A stretch of 64,000 bases of DNA from Corylus avellana. Its lineage: Eukaryota; Streptophyta; Magnoliopsida; Fagales; Betulaceae. Position numbers and translations under genes: made by a program. Shown one piece after another: positions 1 to 11,300 of this stretch. How positions within the stretch are numbered: the first letter of the stretch is position 1; each line of letters starts with the position of its first letter. The notes beneath the pieces are model-generated. The model saw only the letters and a list, made by a program, of their open reading frames with translations. It was not told the DNA's origin and ran no database searches. Location: contig NC_081542.1 in assembly GCF_901000735.1 (NCBI RefSeq), positions 25,745,093 through 25,809,092 on the forward strand, in the 5' to 3' direction.

Positions 1-270
1 TGTGAATTCTTTTTCTCCACTCAGCCTTGGCAATTCTGATGTGTGCATAAATGTACAACTAATTGGGCCTTAATAAGTGACTTCTATTTCTCCAGTCAGG
101 CCCATCTGAAGTGACCGCATGCACCATAGAATAGAATTTGCAAGTGGAACAGTGATGAAAGGGATAAAAGTTGTCAAAATAGCAGAACTTGCTTGAATGT
201 GACAACACCAATGATTAATGGAGAATTTTGTAACTGAAATGGATGAGAAAAGGATGCCAGCATAACATAC

Positions 271-3200
271 CTGTATAATAACTGATGATGCTTCCATGAC
301 AAAAATTCCAGATGAAATAAATAATGGAAAGAACATTCCAGTACAAGCAGCCATAGCAGCCAATGCCCCCCCCAATGCCAAGGACCCTGTATCACCCATA
401 AATACAGATGCTCTGTATCGGTTGTGCAAAAGAAAACCAACACAGGCTCCTGCCATTGATGCCCCAAATATAGCAAGGTCTGGTTTGGAATGCAAAACAA
501 TAGTGACCACTTAAGTATCCAGAAGAGGCTAGTTGTACAATTCTATTCTCAGTCAGTATATTATGGAGATCAAACTTTGAACAAAGAAAAATTTAACATC
601 ATGTTGATATTCTCAACCAACCACACCCAATGTTATAATATGATGTATCCAGCTTCTTGGTGGGACTCTAATGATGAAGGTGGAACAAAATTGAAACACA
701 GATATTTAGTCTCCCATGTATCTATAAAAGATGCAAGCAAAGTAGCATGATGAGCATGCAAATAAAAATCTGCAAGCCATAAATATGAAGTATTAAGAGA
801 TCTGCTCTAAAGAATGATCAAGCGTTTGATTGAGTCCCAAGGAATTAGCCAAACAATATAAATACATCAACAAGAAGACAAGGCCAATAACAAATTATAT
901 CAGTTTGAAAGTATCAGTAACTGTTCTTGGAGAGAGAATATGACATAATATTTGCATTCCCCGATAACAGCTCCTTATATGCCTAAGATAAATGCATCAT
1001 AGTTTGACCAGATTTTCATTGCTTTTACCATATTCTTGTTTTTACCATATGTTAGATACGAATGAAATCATGAATCAAGAATAAAATTAAGGAAATGTTG
1101 AGTGTTCTTAAGCAGATGCCCTCTTCTATACTAACCAGAACATATTGGAAGCACCGCGATTGACATTGCTATAAAAGCCAATGCAGCAGTCCCACCAGCC
1201 AGCCCGTCAAGACCATCTGTTAGGTTAACTCCATTCCCCATGGAAACAAAACAAAATGAAGTCAACAAGAGATAAAATTTTCCCAGGCAAACAAGTCCTA
1301 CTGGTGCAGGTAGAGGAAGCAACATTTTCCTGCAATACAAATTGAAAGATGGACCTAAATCAATGCACAATGCAGTTATAACATAGATGTTCATGTAGGA
1401 ACCAAATGTCTGAGTGCTGAATTATCAATTTGATGTATTTACTCCATTAGCTAATTAAAATGGGATTATAAATGCATGGCTTGCTTTGCTAATTACTACT
1501 CTGAACATGAAGGTGTCTAACTTTTAATAATCTTTGCTTCTTCTTATTCCTTGATATATATATATATATATATTGACAATTACAGAGGGAGAGGAGCTGA
1601 GGAAGGAGGAAAATCAGTGTACTGTTTAGAAATTTTATTGTATTGAGTCATTTTTAAGTAGATCATCAATTTGTCAAGTACTACTAGCAGTTAAATATTT
1701 AAATAAACAAAAAAAGTTGACATTATCTTGTAAGTTTGCCATCATGAGAATAGATATGTGAGTTACCATCAGAAAAATGTTGATCAGATTAGTTACAAGA
1801 AGCTATACATGCTGTAGGGTGACGATATATTTGTGGTTACCAACCAAAATGAAAACCAGGTCCCAACAGCTACCTGTGCAGTATCACAACTTCAAATTAC
1901 TCGCAAGTTTAATAAGAATTGACTACTAATTCAAAAGGCAATAAGCATATTAAAACCAAAAAGAAAGAAATCTCAGAAAAAAGCTTCACCTCCAACAAAA
2001 GTTTTACCCGTGCTGATAAGCCGCTATTATGATTCTTGATGATGGTTAAGATATCGTCTACAAGCCCAATTGCAGCAAAACCTAGAGTTGCTGCCGCTGC
2101 TCCAGACACTTCAGTGGAAGAAAAACCAGCAATGAATCTTGCAACAGTTACACCAATAGGAACAAAAAATAATCCACCCATCGTGGGAGTTCTCTTTTTT
2201 AAGGAGTGCCCAGCAGGCCCTTCTTTCCTAATAATTTGACGGATCCTGAACCTATACAGTAACGGGACACAAACATAGCCGGCACAAGAGACTAAAATGG
2301 CCGATATAAGAAATGGACGGGTCAAGTAAAATTGTCCGAAAGGCAGCCTGACAATACGCCATGCACACCAATCCACAAATAAAAGAAGCACCGTCAAGAA
2401 GACTATGAGTCCAACACTGATTAAAACCCCAAATTTATTCCTGCAATTAGTGTCCAAAATACCAAGATCAAAATAAAGAAAACCCATAAAGAATTCTCAT
2501 AAATACAACCAAATGAAACTCAGCAACAAAAAAGTAGAAAGAACACTCAAATTCAGTGGTTTATAACTACCTCGAGTGAAACACAGACAGAATCCATATA
2601 AACACTACAAGTACCGGAATGCAAACAAAAATTGTCGTAATTACTAGTGGCATACTTGCCTCTGTTTCCTGCGTTTTCTTCCAAGCATGGCAAACCGTTG
2701 AGTAGTCATTGCAAAAGCCTCATCAGTTGATATCCTAACTCTAGGCGAATCATCAGTAATAGGATAAATCACAATTTCTGAATCGCTCTCTTCATCCTCA
2801 CTGGATGAAAGCACGTACCCAGCCGCCCCATCACCGTCGCTCCAGTCATCAAGAAACGGAATACCAACCGAATCCTATAGAACAAAACATATCTCTAAGT
2901 ACAACAATCTCCATGATCCCTACAACCTCAACCAGCTCTTAAAAACGTTAAGACTTATGAAACTGAAACACAAGGAAATAAATCTTGGAGTGCAACGCAG
3001 AGTAGTAACACACAAGCTCAATTAGCCTTCAACTCAGAGCTAAAGAGAATACCTCATCGAAGGCCTTAAATCGAACACGCCTGCGTCGTAATCGGCACTC
3101 ATGTCTTCGAACAATCGGCGCACTTAACTACACAAAACAATAAATTAAAGCCATAACAAAGCAAAAGAAAATGCTCCGTTTGATTGCTCAAAACAAAACC

Positions 3201-3336
3201 ATACCTTAAGATCAAGCGAAAAAGGCGGAACGGATCGGAAGCGAACGGGCGCGAAAAGCGAAACCGGTTTTGGCAATCGGGAAAGCCCTAGACGAGAGAG
3301 ATGGCTGAGCTTCAGAGAATGAGAATGCGACGGCAT
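271..3336 (-). CDS. MraY: Plastid MraY-type phospho-N-acetylmuramoyl-pentapeptide transferase (3' end outside window)
   Basis: Seven exons, all in frame: 3205-3336, 3053-3127, 2660-2874, 1990-2440, 1809-1873, 1136-1329, 271-479 (447 codons). The last exon, expected to carry the family's His-rich FHHHLE segment, is absent and must lie left of base 1. In bacteria the family makes lipid I, the first membrane step of peptidoglycan synthesis; plant copies are nuclear and plastid-targeted. Seen here: a Ser/Leu/Arg-rich, acid-free N-terminus (residues 1-44) like a transit peptide, an acidic stretch (about 70-120), then a polytopic membrane domain with KKRTPTMGG (222-230), the catalytic VDD (268-270), [10 protein letters not shown] (348-357) and MGDTGS (405-410). 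The first ATG at 3334-3336 is in frame with everything downstream. Intron 3 has a GC donor (AG|GCAAGT) that is needed to keep frame. Plastid location is inferred. Confidence 0.93.
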
Positions 3337-4876
3337 GGCTACAGCGATAAGGGAGAGAGAGAGCGCGTGGAATGGAGAGGATCAGAGGTTGGTGAGGGGA
3401 AGGAGGCCATTATTAAAAGAAACAGTTGAGAGAAAGAGAGAAAGGGAAAAGGATATTCGAGATCGGAGGCCGTTTATAAGGATATACCTCTACAGCGTAG
3501 AGAATAGGGTGGAGGGAAGGTGGAGGAGGCGGCGACTTCGTAGTTCGCGCAATGGAAATCGGTCACGCGCCATACTGGAGCGTGTGAAGGGTCGACATCT
3601 CTGGGTTGGGTGCCACGTGACCCGAGAGTGTAGATCCATGATCCATCTCTATCCTCCTTTTTCTTTCCCTTTGAGTTTGACGTTTTCAGCGTCCTTTTCT
3701 GGCAATCTATGCATTGTTTCCATCTGGATTTATATTTTTTAAAAAATAAATGAGAAAATGAAACAAACATAAATGAAAATATAAATAATTTTTCGAGGTT
3801 GAACTTTTCTCATTAACAAATTGATGGAGTGCGCCGCAAACTCAAATTTTTAGGTTAATTTTTTTTAAAAGAAAAAATATGTTGGGACTAAAAATTACTT
3901 TTTATTATTAAATGAAAATATAAAACATATTGTGATTTTCTTATTGAAGGTAAGTAAAATAGCAAGTTAGCGGCTCATTGAACTAAGAGCATTCCTTGTC
4001 ATTTTCCTTACATTTAAAGATCAAAATTACCTTTTACTTTCCTATCTACATACTCCATGATTGTTTCCCTTTATCATTCTTTATACTAATTAAATATCAT
4101 TTCTTTACTTTTCTTTATTTGTTTAGTTCTTTATTTTTCTACTTTATTAATGATTTAAGAGAGAAAATGAGTTTTTTCTTCTTTCTTTTTTTTTTTTAAT
4201 TTATTTTATTTTAATAAGCACAAAGATTGCTTCGGTGCAACCTTATACCAAGTTGTACGGTAGGGATCCTAGTCTTTAGAAGTGATATAAGGTATTTGCT
4301 ATGGATGACTTTTTGTGATTTTTTTGACATTTTCTCTGAACTTAAAAAAGAGACCACATATTGGAAAGCTGCTGCTGTGATTCTGTTAATGCTCTAAGTT
4401 GTGAGCGTGTTAGTTTGCACTCCTATAAACCTCGGCGATTGTCTAGTCTTAAAATAAGCCAAGCAAGCTAAGGATGTCCGAGACCTTATGGAGATCTTCC
4501 AATCGGTAGTAAGGTGGACAGAATTGCCATCAAGGAGTCAGAGCCAGGGAGTCCCACTTACAAAAAATTAAAAAATAAAAAATAAAAAATAAAAAGAGTC
4601 AGGGAGTCCCCATCAAGAATCTCAACACAAGGTACATTTTTTTTTTTTTTTTTGCAATCTTCCTAGAAAACATTATAATGACAAACTTCTTCTTCACATT
4701 AACATACATGCATACCATGTCAAAGGAATGACCAAAGAAAAACACTGTATAAGCATGGAGACATCACAAAAATTTGATAATTCCAAGAGTTACAGGTATA
4801 ATCCAACATTCAAACACCCAGATCACCGAATGGAAAAATATAGCACATAACACAAGAATTGCTCTGCATCTGCTCA
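3337..4876. other. Spacer between MraY homologue start and LARP6A stop
   Basis: No convincing gene. It should hold the promoter of the MraY homologue (near 3340-3700, GA-rich) and the 3' UTR of LARP6A (just below 4876). The middle (3740-4200) is AT-rich. A run of about 17 T follows 4630. The short ORF at 3335-3742 is antisense to the 5' leader and shows no family features. Confidence 0.6.
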
Positions 4877-7800
4877 TTAAAACACTTGCTGACTTTGATT
4901 GGCAACAGGAGGCCGACCGCGCCCCATTGTGAATCCCCTAGTTCCATCAGGCATTTTTGGTCCAGGAGGTGGCTTTGAAGCTTCATTAGCATGAGTAGAG
5001 GAAGTACTTCCGTGGCCTAAGGAAAACACAATATAAATCTCAAAATTCAAATTTAATGGAACCAAAAAAAGAGAGGAAGGAATTACTGTCTAGATACCTA
5101 GCCCATTGATGACACGATAATTCTGCCGTCTTGATCTTCCTCGATTACGACCTCTATGCCCATTTCTCTCCTTGGAAAGATAATCCCCTTCCTGAAATGA
5201 AGAAGACACAACAATGATAATTGCATATATACATTACAATAGCTCATAGCAAGTCTCCCTTGAAAGGAAGTGGGTATAATCTGCCGTCAAAAAGTCAGTC
5301 AACAATATGCTCTCATGGCTTTAACACAAAAATATTGACATGTACTTAAAAAAGGAAGAGACACCACTGACCTCTTCATCAGGTGTATCATCATGATGCT
5401 CGCTCAAGTTATGATTTTCCTCATCTCCGGTATGATCAGATCCTCGACTAGTGCTATTCTTCTCGGAATCATATCCCCTCCATGCTTGTCGTCTCTGCCC
5501 ATACTTGCCCTAAAGCAGGTAAAATATCGTTGGTACCCGTTTTGGCCAAAAATAGAGATGCAAGGTCATACTAATTACCACTCGATTAAGAAGCTTGACC
5601 CGCATGCCATTCCTCCAGTCCCGTTCATCATTCAAAGTCGCCACCTGATCCATTACCAGGAAGTGTTAAGCCCTTAGTGTTAATTATCTGAGCATCAAAA
5701 CCAATCCAAAATATTTACAATAGGAATGACACTCACAGCTTTCTCAGCAGCCTCTACAGTCTCATACTCCACAAAAACGTGTAACTACATACAAAAACCA
5801 GAAAAAAAAAAAAAAAAAAATTAACAAAGCTGCCAAACAAAATAATACAACCTTCACTATATAACATTCCACAAATGTCAAAAAGTTGTTTATCAAAAGA
5901 CTATTTGTGGAATTAACTCCTAGGAAAATCGTCCGCTGTAAAAAGCTGGGCAGAAGAGTTTAATTCAAGAAAGCCACAAACAGAGAGCTTCCATTTTCAG
6001 AAAATACTCTGCCTTGTCTATATGCAATCAAGGCTTTTTTTAAAAGAAATAGTTTATTAAAATAGCGCAAGAGGCGCAATCAAAGTGCACAAGGAGTATT
6101 TAAGTGAAAACATCCAGAAAAGTCAAGAATAAGAAAAGAGAGCACAAAAGTCTACAAAGTTAGCGAGAAAGGCATTGGCAGAGATCCATTCAAACAAGGA
6201 TTTTAAAAAAAGATAACATAGCTTTAGGTTCGAACTGGTCTTCTCGCAATTTTCGAAATTTCGTGCATTCCTTTCTCTCCAAATGCACCACATTAAACAC
6301 AGAGGGATTAAACTCCAAACAATTTTAAGATCTCTCTGACTGACCCTTTCTTTCCAACAGGCCAGGAGATCCACTACTCGTTTAGGCATAACCCATTGTA
6401 CTCCAAACATCCGAAAAAGCAAATTCCAAAACTCTCTCGCAATATCACAATGAAGAAGGAGATGATCAGGAGCTTCTCCACTCTTTTTTGTATACACAAC
6501 AGCACTCCATCACTATAATGTGAGGTTTGAGAAGATTATCCAGAATGAGGATTTTTCCTAAAGTTGCTGTCCAAATGAAGGCCACCCTCAACGGAGCCTT
6601 AGACCTCCATATGCTCTTCCAAGGGAAGGAGTCAGCGTTGGAAATGAGGACCTTATAAAAAGTTCTAAATCAAAATATTGTATTTTCGAAGGAATCCAAC
6701 AGAACTTATCTTTCCCTCTATATGCAATCAAGGATTTAGAAAAAGATAATCAAGCGGGAGTAGGAAACCTAATCAATTCGGGGTGTCAAGGACCAAAGTT
6801 TCTCTTACTGAGATCAAATCACTTATCAATGCAGTTTCTGATCTCTTTATCCATTGATGAGTCAATTATGACATTTCTTTCATCAGCTACAAGGGCATGT
6901 ACCCCTCTATAAGATAATCATAAAAAACACGATCCACTTCATAGTTCCAGTTAAAAGAAGCATATTACTTTCACCAATATCTAGAAAATCTCACCATTTT
7001 TCTTAATGCAAGAAAATCTAATCTGTCATAATCCAATGTAGCAAGGAAACAAAACTCCAAATTAAAAATATACAATACTATAGAATATTAATGGAAAAGA
7101 AGAGGGACAAAAGGTCGATGCATAAAATTTAAAACTTTTAGGATTAGTAAATAAAGTAATGTAAAAATAAAGTATTTGACATTGAAGTCCATCTTTTCTG
7201 GTTACAAACCTTACTACTGATCAGCATATCAGGCTTGCTGCCTTTAGATGACTCTTCAACAGAAAGGGGGTCATGAATTGATATATTCTTGATACTGGAA
7301 ATTTAATACGCAACTCTACAATCAGTAAAATGTAGAAGGCGCCAACATGAAACCAATGAAGCGAAAGAAGCATTGATTTGACCACATGGAAAACAGAAAT
7401 CAGGGAGAAAACATACTTTCCAGCTTCACCAAATATTCTCTGAATGTTTTCCGCTGAATGATCCTCCGGTAGATTTTCTACCAAAACAGTGTAAAACTAG
7501 GGTCCACAAATTAGATTCTACACAAATACAATAAATAACACATCTGAGTGAAAACATCTGAGTGAAAACTATCAACGTCCTCAATGTGATACCTTTGGAT
7601 CCCTAACCTCAGTGGGTGGAAGAGGATGGAGTCGCTTCACCTTCTTTCCATTTGAACTCACAACCTGCAATTGTGAAGTAAAAAATTTAGAATTATGACT
7701 TTTAGCATGCATGTCACTCCATCATCACCTAAAAAAAAAAGGAAAGAAAAAGAGGAAGATTACAAGGAAAGAAGACTCCCTTAGTGCAGCCGCTATCAAT

Positions 7801-8327
7801 GAATAGTCTCGGGTGAGCTTTTTCGTTTTCCTAAAAGAAGCAATGACTGCTATAGGAACTGCAAGGACAATATGCCAAAAATAAGTATACTCGTTTAAAT
7901 GAAAAAATAAATAAATATTACTGCTGTATGAAAAAAAAAAAAATGGAAATTAACCCATACATAACGAAAAATTTAATGTTAACAGATCACAACCAAATTG
8001 CCACAAAGAAAAGGTACAACCACTAGTCTTCTTTTCTTGCATATTCCATCTTTTTGATATACACGACACACACGTACATTTAATAGACATACATAAATGG
8101 CTAAAATTACTATTGGGCGTAACTGTCCCTAAGTTTCCAACACACACCCCTTACAAAAGTGGCAGCAGAAAAGGTCGGTCAGTTTAATTACAGACATGTT
8201 AATGCGTCTAGATGGAGGAGATATGAATTCAACGCTATGCCTACATATGCCATTCAACAGTCTACTGCGATCAAACCCATTATCAACCCTACACAATGAA
8301 GTCACTTTCTTTTGCTTTATTCATTTC

Positions 8328-8366
<39 letters not shown>

Positions 8367-11300
8367 TGGGTGGGGTGGTTACTAAGAACCCTGAACTCTC
8401 ATAGGTTTATACACAACTGCAATATTACAAAAATGTAAATGAAGGACTTGGGTAGATAAGATGGGAACAGGACAGAGCCAAAGGATTTGGATGAATGTTG
8501 CAGAAAGATTGTGCATTTTTCTATATTTAAATTCCAAAATATGGCCCAGTTATTTCAACGTAAAACCTTTTTGAAAAATGTTTTCCAAACTTTTGGGTGT
8601 TTGAGACGCTTGAAAATCTTGGTCAAACTGAAAAACATTTTGGTTGACTAAGAAAAAAGAAGAGCAACCAGGTGTAAAATGGTTTACGTTTATGAAGAGC
8701 CTTTTGATTCTCGCACAATCTCCCTCTCTCTTCCTCCACAGCTCCTTTTTGCCTTTACCATTGGGGTTCTTGTGCAGCAGCCACAGCTCCTTCTCTGCAC
8801 CTCTCTCATTTTTGCACGCACTACTATGGTCTCTCTCTCTCTCATCCTTTCTCTGGTTTTTTGATTAGTAGTTGATGCACTACTTCGCATCTCCTCTTGT
8901 GACTTCGCCTTTGCTTGCATCAACGCCTATCTGAATTTCGCTTTTAATTCTTATCAATTATTTTGATCCTTGATCGATTACAATCGTGGCTACCACTGGG
9001 AACAAGAACATCTATGTCAAATCAGTAGGGACTTTAGCACTTAATGCCTGATGTATGTGTTTTCATGCAAATTATATGTGGGTTTGCTTTGATTATGAAG
9101 AATTTAGTTATGATTTTGTTCGAATCTCCATTTTTTAGCTGGTCTTTGTGTGTTTTCACAATTTGATGCAATTTGGATTTTGGTTTGCTTCGATTCTCAA
9201 GAATTTTCTTCGCATTTTGCATGCTTTTATACAATTTCTGATTTGTGTCTTACTTAGTTCTCAAGGATTTGTTTCCTTTTTTCTTTTATTGTGTTGTGTA
9301 TAATTTTGATGCAAATCCCGGCATGGATAAGGCTCAATCCTTTTTTTCTAATTGTGGATTTGTATTTGTATATTTCTTATCCACGTTCTGGTATGAGTTG
9401 CTATTATACTTGGTATTTGTTATTGTTATTATTTCCTGGGATTGGTTCTTTTCATTGAATCCCAGGTATGTGTAGCATTTTTCTTTTTTCTTTCTTTGTG
9501 TATGTTCTTAAACAAATTGTGATTTTGGTCCGAATGATCTTGTGATGCTTGTGTCTTTTTCCATACCAATGCTGAAGAAGCTTGTTCAGATGAGGAGCTC
9601 GTTTGTTTAATTTTCATAGGTAAGTCATACAATGAAGTTAGGATTTGAAGTTATAAACATAATTGTTCACGTTATCTGTTTTTCTTTTTCCTTTCTAATG
9701 TCCTATTTTCTTTTGCAATTGCTTTGGGATGATCTTGAGTTTCGTAATGATAATGTTTGATGTTTTGCATCATATGCTTCTTAGTGATGTTGGAGCTGGA
9801 AAGTCCAGTTTAGTGTAGCACTTTGTTAAAGGGGAAATCATTGCATTTCAGGTTCGAGGTTATTAAGATTGTTGGATCTATTACATTTTCAACTAACCGT
9901 TTGCCTCTTTCATCGAAGAGGTTGACTTTTAGTTCATATAAAGGATTGTAGGAATCAACTTTAGGTGCTGCCTTTTAACACAAACATTGGCTGTAAATGA
10001 TGCAACTGCAAAATTTAGATTTGGTATACAGCAGGTCAAGAGAGATACCATAGTTTGGCACCTATGTATTACAGAGGAGTTGCTGCTGCAATAATCATGA
10101 ATGAATTGGGTGCAGTTGATGCAGTCACCTTTACGAGTAAGTGATAAAGATAGAAGGATATGATAATGTTCCGCTTGGATCTGCATTTAACCATTTGATT
10201 TATGATGAGAAGGTTGCAAGAAATTTTTTGGCCAAGAATGCTGAACTTCGAAAGATTTGATTGGACAACTTCTTCAACCACAATGGAGAATAGAATATGA
10301 GTGTTATGGATATGTAGTAGAATACTAACTTGATTGTAGTAACACAAATGATTGAACTTGGATGGTAGTATTTTGGCAAAACTTTTTTTTGATAATAAAT
10401 AATCCATTGAAAAGCGTAGTAGAGGGCAACCCTCGTACACATGTTGTATACTAAGAAATGCCCCACTATAGGTGAAAAGAAGAGCAAAAATCCACAAATT
10501 GAGGCAAAGTAGAAAATTGAGAAACATTAAACGTCCTCGCCCAATTGAAGAGGGTCTTGACAAATACGTTTTTAAGCTTGTTAGGCGTCTTCTCATGATC
10601 TCCAAAACACCGTGAATTCCACTCTCTCCAAATAGTCCACATTAGACACAGTGGGGCCATTCTCCACACATCCATAACTGAACGATTACCTCTTTGTCGT
10701 CTCCAACACACTAACAAATCAAGCACCCTTCCAGGCATGATCCAAGTGACATTAAACAGATTAAATATCACACTCCATAAAGCTCGGGACACCTCACAAT
10801 GAATAAGGAGATGATTGACAAATTTGCCGCTCCTCTTACACATGCAACACTCCACCACAATAATTCTTCGCTTCCGCAGATTATCCAAAGTCAGAAATAT
10901 TTTGGCAAAACTTAAATGTAATATTTATGGTTGAACTTGAAGGGTAATATTTGCAGTTTGATTTTTTTTTATGGTACTTTGAACGTGTTGCTAGATTTTT
11001 TTTATGGCTTTTCCAACTTGAAAGTATATTTATAGGTATATACACTTATAATTTTTTTATTAGTCATCACTAGTCAATATGTGCAAGTACTAATAAAAAT
11101 AATTTTTAAGTTATTTTTTTAGTTGGTTAATATTAATATTTTATGTTGAATGAAAGTTTTTATTTATAGGTTACTAGGATTTATATTAAAATATAAGAAA
11201 TATTTCATGATTTTCCGTATGAGCCAAACGCCGGAAAATGTTTTCCAGACCATTTTCGGGGTTGTAAACAAACCATGGAAAATAGCAAGTTTTCTCGAAA

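Noticed and set aside
2640..2660. A GT donor three bases after the GC donor of MraY exon 3 (CAA|GTATGC)
   Set aside because: Using it leads to a stop two codons into exon 4; only the GC donor keeps the frame.
3335..3742. A 135-codon plus-strand ORF starting at the MraY start
   Set aside because: Antisense to the leader of the MraY gene, Arg-rich from purine-rich DNA, no homology features.
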